NCBI GenBank assembly: GCA_016292135.1
Contig: JAEFAZ010000002.1
Location: forward strand, 310,001-374,000
DNA from: Saccharofermentans sp.
GTDB taxonomy: Bacteria > Bacillota > Clostridia > Saccharofermentanales > Saccharofermentanaceae
Length of the DNA stretch: 64,000 nt
Reading direction: 5' to 3'
How positions within the stretch are numbered: the stretch's first letter is position 1; every line of letters begins with the position of its first letter. Made by a program: the position numbers and the translations under genes. This document shows, one piece after another, positions 52,074 through 60,553 of this stretch. The notes beneath the pieces are model-generated. The model was not told the origin of the DNA and did no database searches. It worked only from the letters and a program-made list of their open reading frames with translations.

Positions 52074-53162
52074 ATGAGATCTTTTAAGACGATATCCGTC
52101 GTGTTGACGGCTGCGATACTGCTTTCGGGATGCACGGTAAACAGGACTTCCGTGTCTGAACCGGCGGCTGAGATTACTACAGCAGAGACGACAACTGAAG
52201 TTACGACAACGGCTGAAGCGACCACGACCACTGAGGCGACTACGACAACCGCCGCTGAGGTCCCGATCGAATTTAACCCCCATCCCTATTCTGCCAAACT
52301 GGCCGAGTCTGTAAACGAAGATTGCTGGCAGGCTTTCTATAATCTCTGTGATGCCATGCGAAAGGGAGAGGATTCCTTCGAGTGCGCCAGTGAAGAGGCC
52401 TATCTTTGGGCCACTGATCCTGCCACTTTGCTCAAGCTCTTTCCGGCTGCATGCGCGAAAGTGGAACAGAAGGATAAGAAGGGCAAGATCCCTTTAAAGG
52501 ACGGTGTTGCTAAGATCAACTACCTGATCCCCGCCGAAGACTTCGTTAAGAGAGAGAAAGAGTTTGAAGACCGCGTGACAGAAGACCTTAACAGGTATGT
52601 AAAGTCAAGTTACAGTGACTTTGAGAAGTGCGTTGCTCTCTACGATTATGTGACAGCAGAGTATGAATATAACTACAACTGGGATATTCCTCTGGACGAA
52701 GGCGCGGATTACTACGCTTTCATGAACAGGAAAGGCATCTGCGGAGAACTGGGCGGCATTTATGCCTATATGCTCCTGCAGGTCGGAGTCGATGCTCTTA
52801 CGATATGCAGTTTTGAAGATATCTGCCATGCCTGGACATATGTAACCATCGACGGCAAGAGCTACCATACCGACCCGACCTGGGGCCTTCGGAGCGGATA
52901 TAATGACGGTAAGATGTTCTTCACTTATTTCATGATGACCGACGGTGAGAGGGCATCTGACGGACCGAATATGGAAGAACTTGCGATCAGTGTTCTGCCC
53001 GAATATTGGATCAAGGATTCCGGCAAGGACTTTTCCGCGACTGATGAGAAGTACTGCGAATTAAGGTTCGCGACCTTTTCGAGAATGGACACGGGGAAGA
53101 ATATACTCTATTATCTTAAGGGTGACGATAACACCGAGTATGAATTTCATTATGAAGACTGA
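52074..53162 (+). CDS. Transglutaminase-like lipoprotein
   Basis: 362 residues. Lipobox VLTAAILLSGC, a Thr-rich linker (TTAEATTTTEATTTT), a helical region and a transglutaminase-like fold: catalytic Cys in RKGICGELGGIYAYML (about residue 222), His in EDICHAWTYVTIDG (about 262) and Asp in YHTDPTWGL (about 275). Such secreted domains act as proteases or crosslinkers; target unknown. GGAAGGAA ribosome site. The acetyltransferase gene follows by 11 nt. Confidence 0.9.
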   Translation: MRSFKTISVVLTAAILLSGCTVNRTSVSEPAAEITTAETTTEVTTTAEATTTTEATTTTAAEVPIEFNPHPYSAKLAESVNEDCWQAFYNLCDAMRKGEDSFECASEEAYLWATDPATLLKLFPAACAKVEQKDKKGKIPLKDGVAKINYLIPAEDFVKREKEFEDRVTEDLNRYVKSSYSDFEKCVALYDYVTAEYEYNYNWDIPLDEGADYYAFMNRKGICGELGGIYAYMLLQVGVDALTICSFEDICHAWTYVTIDGKSYHTDPTWGLRSGYNDGKMFFTYFMMTDGERASDGPNMEELAISVLPEYWIKDSGKDFSATDEKYCELRFATFSRMDTGKNILYYLKGDDNTEYEFHYED

Positions 53163-53173
53163 GGGCGGACAGT

Positions 53174-53824
53174 TTGGATTACAAGGTTATTGACAGGGAA
53201 CAGTACTACCGCAAGGGAGTATTCAGGCACTTCTCGGAGGACTGCAAGTGCTCCGTTTCCATGACCGCAAGGATCGATGTTACGGATCTTGCCGCTTTTT
53301 CGAAAAAGAAGGGCTCAAAGTTTTACATCGATTTCCTGTACATTCTCTGCAAGGCTCTTAATTCCAGGGATGACTACAAGATGAGCTATCTCTGGCAGAC
53401 GGATGAGCTGATCTGTTACGACAAGATCAATCCGATCCAGTATGTCTTCCATGAGGATACCGAGACCTGTACGACCGTTTACACGACTTATTACGAGGAT
53501 TATGACCTCTTCTATAAGAACGCGTCAGAAGACCTTGAGAAGGCCAAGGAGAGCAGGGAATATAAGCTCGATCCCGAAGGCCACCCCAACTGGTTCGACG
53601 CATCCTATGTTTCCTGGCTCTCTTATGATTCTCTGAACGTCGAACTGCCCGACGGCTATCTTTATTTCCCGCCGATCGTTAACTGGGGCAGATACCGTGA
53701 GGAGAACGGCAGGCTGATGATGCCCGTCACGGTAAGGCTTAACCACGCGATAGCCGACGGCTACCTGCTCGCCAAGGTCTATAAGCTGATCGAAGAAGAG
53801 ATCAGGCTTTTCGTTGCTCCGTAG
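53174..53824 (+). CDS. Chloramphenicol acetyltransferase-like protein (CatA fold)
   Basis: 216 residues, the usual CAT length. TTG start at 53174. The C-terminal catalytic motif is NHAIADGY: the catalytic His and the structural Asp (HxxxDG) are kept, while the preceding His of the classic HH pair is Asn. Also typical: RKGVFRHFSEDCKCSVSMTARIDVT, FYIDFLYILCKALNSRDDYKM, VSWLSYDSLNVELP, FPPIVNWGRY. Trimeric acetyl-CoA enzyme; real substrate may not be chloramphenicol. Its 3' end overlaps the reverse transcriptase gene by 23 nt on the opposite strand. Confidence 0.9.
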   Translation: MDYKVIDREQYYRKGVFRHFSEDCKCSVSMTARIDVTDLAAFSKKKGSKFYIDFLYILCKALNSRDDYKMSYLWQTDELICYDKINPIQYVFHEDTETCTTVYTTYYEDYDLFYKNASEDLEKAKESREYKLDPEGHPNWFDASYVSWLSYDSLNVELPDGYLYFPPIVNWGRYREENGRLMMPVTVRLNHAIADGYLLAKVYKLIEEEIRLFVAP

Positions 53825-55049
53825 GCTGAGGCTTTGATCCGAAAGCGTAGTATTCTGCAACAAGGCTCCTGTAGCCCCATTTCTTAAGATCTTCGTATCT
53901 TATGTTGTAACGTGATTTCCTGCGCGTATTGCCGGCTATGTAGCGGATGGTGTCCTGAGCATATCCGTCGATGACGCGCAGGCTCTTATCCGTGTTGATG
54001 ACGGAGAAGAACCAGCGGCTCCAGGTGAGGTCATGGTCGTCCGATACATCAAGTAGCTTGCGGTTAAAGATGCGGATGAAGGCTTTCGCCGCGTTGGCGG
54101 GATCGATGTCGTTGCGTGCCGCCCACCTTACGAGTGCGCGGGCCTTGCGGCGCATCTTGCCCTTGAGCTTCGTGACAGTTGCAGGAGCTATGTCTATCGT
54201 TTTCCCGTCGGTCGCAAATCCCAGGAATACGAGCATGCCGCCCGGGACCGTCCTCGATTCCTTGGCGGGGTTCACTTTGAGGCCGCGCGATCTCAGATAG
54301 TCCCTGATGTAGGATTCATGTTCCGACAGTTCCTCACGGCTTTCAGCAAGAACGATTATGTCGTCCGAATATCTTGCGTAGGGAATGCCGAGTTTCTCAA
54401 AATGGAAGTCCAGCTCCTTAAGGAAGATGTTCGCATAGAAACAGGCTATGGGAGTTCCTGCCATTATGCCCTTGGTCCCGGTCATCGGGACACCGGATGA
54501 AGTGAATTCCTTCTCACAGAGGAGTGACGACAAAAACTTTAAGAGCAGGGGATCGTCAGACAGGATCTTCTCGAGTTCGGGGAGGAGAAGTGAGATGTCG
54601 ATCGAATTGAAGTAATCGCTGATATCCACTTTGTAAGAATAGAAGCCCTTCTCGAAACCGGACATCGATCTCACGATCGAATGGATCGCGGTGTGCGCGC
54701 TCCTGTCGGGACGGAAGGAGTAGAGGTTATCAGCGAAGATGTCATCGTACTTTCTCAGCACGAGATAGGTGAGGAGCTTCAGCGTGACTGTCTCGCGGCG
54801 CGGATAGATATAGACGGTGCGCTTCTTCTGAGTGCTCATCTTGGAGATCACGGCGCGCCTGGGCAAGGGGAATGAGGACTTCCCTTCGAGACAATCCGCG
54901 ATCTCGCGGCAGACTTCCATATATTCTGCCTTGTCTATGAATTCACGGAGTTCGCGTTCAGCGGACGGAGCACATATCCCGGAGGTCTTGTGCCCGTAGA
55001 ATTTTTCCCATGCTTCCTTTTTGCCTAGCCCGGACAGAAGTGATCCCAT
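53802..55049 (-). CDS. Reverse transcriptase, unassigned (group II-like or UG-type)
   Basis: 415 residues from MGSLLSGLGKKEAWEKFYG; start 55049 chosen because AAAGGAG lies 5-6 nt upstream; the frame runs 11 codons further without a site. RT motifs in order: YIYPRRETVTLKLLTYLVL (RT1), NLYSFRPDRSAHTAI (RT2), YSYKVDISDYFNSID (RT3, about 138), KGIMAGTPIACFYANIFLKELD (RT4), YARYSDDIIVLAES (catalytic YSDD, about 227) and GLKVNPAKESRTVPGGMLVFLGF (RT6-7). The C-terminus YEDLKKWGYRSLVAEYYAF may be a thumb/accessory region. No maturase or HNH domain, so not a mobile group II intron protein. Role unknown; defence RT or domesticated element are options. Confidence 0.88.
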   Translation of the reverse strand: MGSLLSGLGKKEAWEKFYGHKTSGICAPSAERELREFIDKAEYMEVCREIADCLEGKSSFPLPRRAVISKMSTQKKRTVYIYPRRETVTLKLLTYLVLRKYDDIFADNLYSFRPDRSAHTAIHSIVRSMSGFEKGFYSYKVDISDYFNSIDISLLLPELEKILSDDPLLLKFLSSLLCEKEFTSSGVPMTGTKGIMAGTPIACFYANIFLKELDFHFEKLGIPYARYSDDIIVLAESREELSEHESYIRDYLRSRGLKVNPAKESRTVPGGMLVFLGFATDGKTIDIAPATVTKLKGKMRRKARALVRWAARNDIDPANAAKAFIRIFNRKLLDVSDDHDLTWSRWFFSVINTDKSLRVIDGYAQDTIRYIAGNTRRKSRYNIRYEDLKKWGYRSLVAEYYAFGSKPQPTEQRKA

Positions 55050-55071
55050 CGCAGCTCCTTTATAAAGAATT

Positions 55072-55095
55072 ACTCCGGCCAATGCTGGCCGGAGT
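55072..55095 (-). other. Hairpin directly upstream of the reverse transcriptase ribosome site
   Basis: Perfect 9-bp stem ACTCCGGCC / GGCCGGAGT with a 6-nt loop, ending 12 nt before AAAGGAG. No T run on either strand, so it is not a terminator; it could shape translation or end an RNA. Confidence 0.75.
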
Positions 55096-55124
55096 TATAT
55101 CCAAACGCTAAAGAGAAAGAATTA

Positions 55125-55237
55125 AATTCGGTAAATTACCGAATTAACCGGACCGTACATACAAAAACTGCCTGCAAAGTCTATTCCATAGATCGTATGC
55201 TTGGCCCTCCGCAGGCGCAAAGCGTTCTCTTTTGCGC
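55125..55237 (-). other. Structured spacer between small protein gene and reverse transcriptase (terminator and/or ncRNA)
   Basis: In minus-strand order: GCGCAAA/TTTGCGC hairpin (55237-55215), then GCCTGC (55216-55211) pairing with GCAGGC (55175-55170), closing an inner TCTAT/ATAGA stem, followed by TTTTT (55167-55163); this part could terminate the upstream gene. Next is an almost perfect palindrome AATTCGGTAA/TTACCGAATT (55145-55125). The dense structure over ~200 nt before an RT gene resembles the ncRNA positions of known RT systems, but that reading is inference. Confidence 0.5.
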
Positions 55238-55250
55238 TTATGGCTTGGTC

Positions 55251-55805
55251 TTATCCTAAGGCCTTGCGGATCCTGTCAACGACATATGCCCTGGTGTTCC
55301 ACCAGCCGTCGTGGTCGTAGTAGAAGCGGACATAAGGGGTTCCGGCTGCCTCGCATTCCTTGCGGACCTTCTTAGTGGCGGTGGATTCCGGAAGGAGTTC
55401 TACAACGAGGGCTACAGCGCCGCCTCTTGAGAGACGGTAGGTCGTCCTGTTGGGGAACTTCTCGGGGATCTCCTTGGCTGCTGCAAGATCAGGGAAGTCT
55501 TCGCTGAAGATCTTCTCGAAATATTCGCGGTAGCTGCCGCCGAAGTTATACTGATTCTCTTCAGCAGGCATCTCCTCGCCCCAGGAGAAACCGGAAGGAG
55601 TGGGTTCACTCGTGAGAACGGAGTCCATGACCGGAGCATTGTTCTGTTCCGGAACATTTTCAATTCCTGCTTTTGCCGCTGCATTTGCAACGTCCTTGTT
55701 GAACTGCTCTTTTACGGCGTTTGCAGCCACATCTGCTGCGGCATCAGCTGCAGCATTTTCGATCGCCCTGACCGCGTCACCGAAAAGCTTATTGAACATA
55801 CCCAT
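55251..55805 (-). CDS. Hypothetical protein upstream of the reverse transcriptase
   Basis: 184 residues. N-terminal Ala-rich amphipathic helix (AIENAAADAAADVAANAVKEQFNKDVANAAAKAG), an acidic linker, and a C-terminal ~95-residue domain (YREYFEKIFSEDFPDLAA...GGAVALVVELLPESTATKKVRKECEAAGTPYVRFYYDHDGWWNTRAYVVDRIRKAL). The C-terminal domain, with E-x-L and RFYYDHxGWWNT, recurs in Bacillota as unknown proteins and has a possible PD-(D/E)XK-like pattern, not proven. AAAGGAGGG ribosome site. Same strand as the RT, 201 nt upstream. Confidence 0.72.
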   Translation of the reverse strand: MGMFNKLFGDAVRAIENAAADAAADVAANAVKEQFNKDVANAAAKAGIENVPEQNNAPVMDSVLTSEPTPSGFSWGEEMPAEENQYNFGGSYREYFEKIFSEDFPDLAAAKEIPEKFPNRTTYRLSRGGAVALVVELLPESTATKKVRKECEAAGTPYVRFYYDHDGWWNTRAYVVDRIRKALG

Positions 55806-55919
55806 AAGAAAACCCTCCTTTGGATCAAACTGCTTTAATTATACAACATCCGTGACAATAATGCCCTCTTGCTCTATAATTGGAAAGTCAAAATTCAGAA
55901 AACCTTCAAGGGGGATCTT

Positions 55920-56627
55920 ATGAGCGAAAACAAAGATGTCAAAGATACAGAACAGGAAGCCGCGGTGGTCAATAAAGACGGCCATAAGCTTACTGAGGCC
56001 GAGAAGAAGAGGCAGGCTGCGTTCGATCTGAAGGAAAAGGAACTGCTGGCCAAAGGCTACGAGCGCCACGATCTTACGATCACGCTCCTTAAAGCCAACA
56101 TCATCGGCGTTCTCCTGACACTTCCTTTCATTGCCGCATTCACTGCTGCATACTATTTTTGGAACGGAGGTATGGGGATCAGAAGCTTGCTTAACGATTC
56201 ACCTGTCATGTACTTCGTCTCGCTGGTGATCGTATTCGTCTCGATGATCCCTTTGGCAGTGATACACGAATTTATCCACGGGTCCAGCTGGGCGCTCGGA
56301 GCCGAGAACGGGACCAAGGATATGGAATACGGCTTTCAGAAAGAGACTCTGACGCCTTATTGCTATTGCAGATCACCACTTACGAAGCCCATGTATATAT
56401 TCGGCTCGCTCATGCCCATGATGACACTCGGTGTCCTGGTGGGAATAATATCGGTCTTTGCCGGCAATCTTGTAATCTGGGCTATAGCTGTCCTGCAGAC
56501 TATGGGAGGAGCCGGCGATATCCTTGTGTCAGCCATGCTCATCTGTTACAAGACCAAGGGCAAGGATGTTGTCCTCTTAGATCACCCCAACGAGTGTGGC
56601 CTGGTCATTTTCGAGAAGGAAAAGTGA
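55920..56627 (+). CDS. DUF3267-like putative membrane zinc metallopeptidase
   Basis: 235 residues from MSENKDVKDTEQEAAVV. Four membrane segments; HEFIHG (HExxH) follows the second one (PLAVIHEFIHGSSWALGA), as in DUF3267 putative zincins. The N-terminal 50 residues are charged and cytosolic. GGGGGA serves as ribosome site. Some relatives are associated with sporulation or signalling, but activity is not established. Confidence 0.8.
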   Translation: MSENKDVKDTEQEAAVVNKDGHKLTEAEKKRQAAFDLKEKELLAKGYERHDLTITLLKANIIGVLLTLPFIAAFTAAYYFWNGGMGIRSLLNDSPVMYFVSLVIVFVSMIPLAVIHEFIHGSSWALGAENGTKDMEYGFQKETLTPYCYCRSPLTKPMYIFGSLMPMMTLGVLVGIISVFAGNLVIWAIAVLQTMGGAGDILVSAMLICYKTKGKDVVLLDHPNECGLVIFEKEK

Positions 56628-56654
56628 TAAATCCTTTTGTTCTGACAAATACAA

Positions 56655-56708
56655 GAGGCTGTCTCTTGCCTGAAGTTTGAGACAGCCTCCTGTGAGTGCA
56701 CTCTTTTT
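56655..56708. terminator. Terminator between converging genes
   Basis: 11-bp perfect stem GAGGCTGTCTC (56655-56665) / GAGACAGCCTC (56679-56689), followed by the self-complementary GAGTGCACTC (56694-56703) and TTTTTT on the plus strand. Ends the DUF3267-like gene; the large stem may also serve the minus-strand permease. Confidence 0.8.
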
Positions 56709-56713
56709 TGTTG

Positions 56714-58702
56714 TTACTGTCCAACGATCTTGAGGTAGGTCCTGGAGGTAAGTTTGTAGAAGATAAAGTATATCAGCGTGAATATTATGCTGACGACCGC
56801 TGATGTGGCGATGAGAAGGAGAGTTCCATACATTCCCTGTATGACCATGAACTGGTGTACAAAGTACATGGCGACACTCGTGTGTGCGATGGCTACGAGG
56901 ACCGGAGACAGGAAGGTTACGAATGTCAGTGAATCGACCGTCGACTTGATGTCTTTGCGGCTCATGCCTACATTGCGCAGGATCTGGTATTTGCCGTAGT
57001 CTTCGTGACCTTCGAAGACCTGTCTGTAGTACATCAGGAGTATCGTGGCTCCCATGAAGAGGATCGTCAGCATTACGCCCATGAAGATGAGGCCGGAGTA
57101 TACCGAGCTGTATTGGGTCTCGGATGTCTGGCGGGTGGTGCTCTCGAAGCCCAGGCGGTAGGGATTCTCACCTTCGACTTCGTCCGATTTCAATTCCGCG
57201 TATGTTTCTTTGCCGAAAACCCTCATCTGTTCCGTGGAGAGGTCACCGTTGAACATTATGAAGCAGGTTATTCCCGAAGCGTACTGTTCGTAAGATGAGA
57301 CGTCGTTCATGACTACGAGGAAACTGTTAAGATAGTGTCTCCCTTGAGAGAACAGATCGAAGTCCACGGTCTTTGTCTTATATGTCTTGCTGTCGTTGAA
57401 GCGCAGGAAATCTGCGTAGTATCCGTTTTTCGATACGGAGGAGATGATTGCTTCATCGTCAGCTAGCTTAACGCTCTGTCCTGTGATCCTGTTGTAAGAA
57501 TCAAGGGGGATGAGGGAGAAGACACAATCTCCTTCTTCGAGAGAATCGTAACGCTCTCTTTTGCCGGTGATGTTATATTCGCCGTTCTTGCCGTTTGCGA
57601 CAAAATTGAGCTTGGCATAACTGACCACGTCCGTTCCTTCTGCCTTGGCAGCGATCCCGGTTGTTCTCTTATCAGCATCAGCCAAAGTGATCCTTTTGCT
57701 GTCATCAAAGAACCCATAGGTTCCGATGAATACGTTTTCTCTCGGGAAGTCGCTGATCATGACTGATTCGATCTGTGAGTAGAATGCTACGGTGGATGAC
57801 AACATGATCAGGACCATGGTGGTGAGGATCGATATCGTCGCAAGACCCGCGCCGCTCCTCTTCATCCTGAAAGCCATGTTAGATACGGCGACAAAGTGCT
57901 TCTTGTTGTAATAGTATTTCTTGTTCTTCTGGAGGATCTTGCAGAGAAGGACCGAACCTGCGATGAAGAGCAGGAAGGTTCCCGCGATGACCGGGATGAC
58001 GGCCTCAGCAAAATTGGCCAGGAGCTTTTCCTGCATCATTATGTCCATTGAAAGTACCTTATGGTAGGCGAAAATGATGGCAGCCACACCGAGGAGTCCC
58101 AGGAAGAAGTTTGCGCGGGGAGGCTTCTCTCCGAGATTTTCGGATTTGAACATCTGCGCAGGATTTGCGAAGGAAACGACTCTTACGGAGTTTAAGAAGA
58201 TCAGGAAGAAGATGCCGAGAAAGATCAGGGCACAGAGTTTCAGCGCATGTCCCGATACCGTGAAGCCCGTGTGGTTTTCTCCCTTGGCAAGTTTTAAGAG
58301 TCCGGCTTCCGCGAGTTTGCAGAAGAGTATGCCGAATACGGATCCGATGATATATGAAGAAACATACATGATAAGGGTCTCGAATGCCATTACTCCTGCG
58401 AGGTTTCTTTTGTTCATGCCCAGGATGTTGTAAAGACCTAATTCCTTCGTCCTTCTCTTCAACACGAAAGAGTTGGTGAAGAACATGAACAGCAGGGCGA
58501 AAAATGCGACGATATAGATCGAATAATCCAATACGGTCATGAGCGTGTGTCCGCCTCTGCAGGCTTTGACAGTATCGCTCGTGGAAAGCGCCGCCATGAT
58601 GTAGAGAACGCCGATTATTCCGGAGCTCATCAATATGAATGGGAAATAAAGCTGCCTGTTGCTCCTTATCGCATTGGCAGCGAGCTTGGGATACAGATTC
58701 AT
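56714..58702 (-). CDS. BceB-like ABC permease (FtsX family)
   Basis: 662 residues with ten membrane segments: FtsX domain at ~60-170 and at the C-terminus, and a ~200-residue extracellular loop between TM7 and TM8 (ESVMISDFPRENVFIGTYGFFDD...TRQTSETQYSSVYSG). This is the BceB architecture for sensing and removing bacitracin-like peptides from lipid carriers. The N-terminal MNLYPKLAANAIRSNRQLYFPF is typical. Its ATG overlaps the stop of the ATPase gene by 1 nt. Confidence 0.93.
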   Translation of the reverse strand: MNLYPKLAANAIRSNRQLYFPFILMSSGIIGVLYIMAALSTSDTVKACRGGHTLMTVLDYSIYIVAFFALLFMFFTNSFVLKRRTKELGLYNILGMNKRNLAGVMAFETLIMYVSSYIIGSVFGILFCKLAEAGLLKLAKGENHTGFTVSGHALKLCALIFLGIFFLIFLNSVRVVSFANPAQMFKSENLGEKPPRANFFLGLLGVAAIIFAYHKVLSMDIMMQEKLLANFAEAVIPVIAGTFLLFIAGSVLLCKILQKNKKYYYNKKHFVAVSNMAFRMKRSGAGLATISILTTMVLIMLSSTVAFYSQIESVMISDFPRENVFIGTYGFFDDSKRITLADADKRTTGIAAKAEGTDVVSYAKLNFVANGKNGEYNITGKRERYDSLEEGDCVFSLIPLDSYNRITGQSVKLADDEAIISSVSKNGYYADFLRFNDSKTYKTKTVDFDLFSQGRHYLNSFLVVMNDVSSYEQYASGITCFIMFNGDLSTEQMRVFGKETYAELKSDEVEGENPYRLGFESTTRQTSETQYSSVYSGLIFMGVMLTILFMGATILLMYYRQVFEGHEDYGKYQILRNVGMSRKDIKSTVDSLTFVTFLSPVLVAIAHTSVAMYFVHQFMVIQGMYGTLLLIATSAVVSIIFTLIYFIFYKLTSRTYLKIVGQ

Positions 58703-59463
58703 TATTTCTCACCACCTGTCGTAAGCATAGTAAGGGTATCCGATATCTTCTGATAGAAAGCGGTATCCGATGCATCGCCCTTGTAGAGCTGATGGAAGAT
58801 GGTGCCGTCCTTGATGAAGAGGACCCTTGAAGCGCGGCTTGCTGCCTTTACCGAGTGGGTGACCATGAGGATGGTCTGTCCGCCGCCGTTGATCGATACG
58901 AACTGGTTCAACAGCTCATCTGAAGATTTTGAGTCCAGAGCGCCTGTCGGCTCGTCGGCGAGGATCATCTTGGGGTGGGTGATGAGAGCTCTTGCAACAG
59001 CTGCTCTCTGTTTCTGACCGCCTGAGATCTCATAGGGATATTTGGACAGAAGGTCCGTTATGCCGAGACATGCTGCGGCCTTGACAGCTTCCTCGTGAAG
59101 ATCTGATGCTTTCTTTCCCTGAAGTACAAGAGGGAGGAGGATGTTGTCCTCTACGGTGAATGTGTCGAGAAGATTGAATTCCTGGAAGACGAATCCCAGG
59201 TTGTCTCTTCTGAATGTTGCTCTCTGTGCTTCTCCGATCGAGGAGAGATCCATGCCGTCGAGGATTATGGATCCTTCCGTGCTCTTGTCCAAAGCGGCGA
59301 CAAGATTGAGAAGCGTTGTCTTACCTGAACCCGATTCACCCATGATCGCAACGAACTCGCCCTGCTCCACAGTAAAGCAAACGTTTGTCAGCGCCTGTGT
59401 CTTATTTCCTGAAAGGCGTGTCGTATAGATCTTTTTCAGATTTGTAACTTCCAAATAACTCAT
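58702..59463 (-). CDS. BceA-like ABC transporter ATP-binding protein
   Basis: 253 residues. MSYLEVTNLKKIYTTRL; Walker A MGESGSGKTTLLNLVAALDKS, Q-loop FVFQEFNLLDTFTVEDNILLPLVLQG, signature ISGGQKQRAAVARALI, Walker B MILADEPTGALDSKSS, H-loop MVTHSVKAASRA. Closely matches BceA/YtsC ATPases of peptide-antibiotic detoxification. AGGAGG upstream. Works with the overlapping permease. Confidence 0.95.
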   Translation of the reverse strand: MSYLEVTNLKKIYTTRLSGNKTQALTNVCFTVEQGEFVAIMGESGSGKTTLLNLVAALDKSTEGSIILDGMDLSSIGEAQRATFRRDNLGFVFQEFNLLDTFTVEDNILLPLVLQGKKASDLHEEAVKAAACLGITDLLSKYPYEISGGQKQRAAVARALITHPKMILADEPTGALDSKSSDELLNQFVSINGGGQTILMVTHSVKAASRASRVLFIKDGTIFHQLYKGDASDTAFYQKISDTLTMLTTGGEK

Positions 59464-59533
59464 TGATCAAAACCTCCTTTGTTTCTCATGGCATCAATTT
59501 ACCATTCGAAAACAAGTGAAAAGTGTCGGGTAA

Positions 59534-59569
59534 CTTACAAGACAGGGCCAAATCTTTCATTTTTGTAAG
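59534..59569 (-). promoter_or_regulatory. Inverted repeat, candidate BceR-type operator
   Basis: CTTACAA (59534-59540) and TTGTAAG (59563-59569) are perfect 7-bp inverted arms 22 nt apart, located between the kinase gene end and the ATPase start, where a BceR-like regulator would activate the bceAB operon. Confidence 0.5.
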
Positions 59570-59577
59570 AAATGCCA

Positions 59578-60552
59578 TCAGTCGTAGATATCTTCTTTCT
59601 TGGCAAGGTCTATGTAGAAGGCCGAACCTCCCTGTGATCCGGGGGTGACACCAACGCTGACCTTAAGCCTTGAAGCCGTCTTCTTTACGAGATAGAGACC
59701 GAGACCCGATGAATTTCCGACGGTCCTGCCGTTGATGCCGGTATAGCCCTTTTCCCAGATCCTGCTGATGTCTTCGGGTCTGATTCCTATGCCGGAATCC
59801 TCGACAATGACTTTCTTTCCGTCATTACAGATCCTGATCCTGCCGGATGACGTATATTTCAATGCGTTGGAGATATACTGCTCAAGGATGAACTCGAGCC
59901 ATTTGCGGTCGGTAAGGACCTCGGTGTCGTCAACGTCCATGTCGAGGGACAGCCCCTTGGAGATAAAGTTTTCCTTGAATTTCTTTACGGCTGAAGATGC
60001 GGCATCTTTTATCTTTACCTTTTCGAACACAAAGTCCGTCGTGTCGCTGTTGAGCCTCGAATATACAAGTACCATATCCACGTAGTGCTCGATCCTGTTA
60101 AGTTCGCCTTTGAGGCGCCTCGATTCCTCGGAATCGATCTCGTTGAGTTCGAGCCTCATGGAGGCTATCGGATTCTTGATCTGATGGACCCACATGTTGT
60201 TATAGTCAGAATATTCGATGGACTTTTCCTTATGGAGATCCATATCTTTTCTGTACAGGTCGTTAAGCCTTTTGATCATCTGCTGGTATTCATTCTCTGT
60301 AAGTTCTTCCGATGAGGGGATGTCCATAGCCAGGACAAAATCATTTACGCTTGAAAGGGTGTTTACTCTTTTCCTTATCCTGAGGTAATCGATGACAAGG
60401 AACAAGATGCCCGTAAAAGCGCATATGATGATTGGGTAGATTATTATACTGATGTCGATGTTCATGAAGGTCAGATACAAAAGATCGACGATCATGAATA
60501 AGATAAAGAGCAATATGACAGGAAGGCGCGATCTCAGATATTTGCCGATCAT
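59578..60552 (-). CDS. BceS-like intramembrane-sensing histidine kinase
   Basis: 324 residues. Two close N-terminal membrane segments (PVILLFILFMIVDLLYLTFMNI and SIIIYPIIICAFTGILFLVI) with almost no outside loop, so it senses through the transporter. H-box VHQIKNPIASMRLELNEI (about residue 125), N-box EQYISNALKYTSSG, G1 DSGIGIRPEDISRIWEKGYTG, G2 SSGLGLYLVKKTA. Typical of BceS/GraS. Follows its response regulator by 1 nt. Confidence 0.94.
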   Translation of the reverse strand: MIGKYLRSRLPVILLFILFMIVDLLYLTFMNIDISIIIYPIIICAFTGILFLVIDYLRIRKRVNTLSSVNDFVLAMDIPSSEELTENEYQQMIKRLNDLYRKDMDLHKEKSIEYSDYNNMWVHQIKNPIASMRLELNEIDSEESRRLKGELNRIEHYVDMVLVYSRLNSDTTDFVFEKVKIKDAASSAVKKFKENFISKGLSLDMDVDDTEVLTDRKWLEFILEQYISNALKYTSSGRIRICNDGKKVIVEDSGIGIRPEDISRIWEKGYTGINGRTVGNSSGLGLYLVKKTASRLKVSVGVTPGSQGGSAFYIDLAKKEDIYD

Positions 60553-60553
60553 C

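Noticed and set aside
53802..55805. Diversity-generating retroelement or retron
   Set aside because: No template/variable repeat pair, no Avd gene, no recognisable msr-msd, and the spacer structure does not fit a retron RNA by eye.
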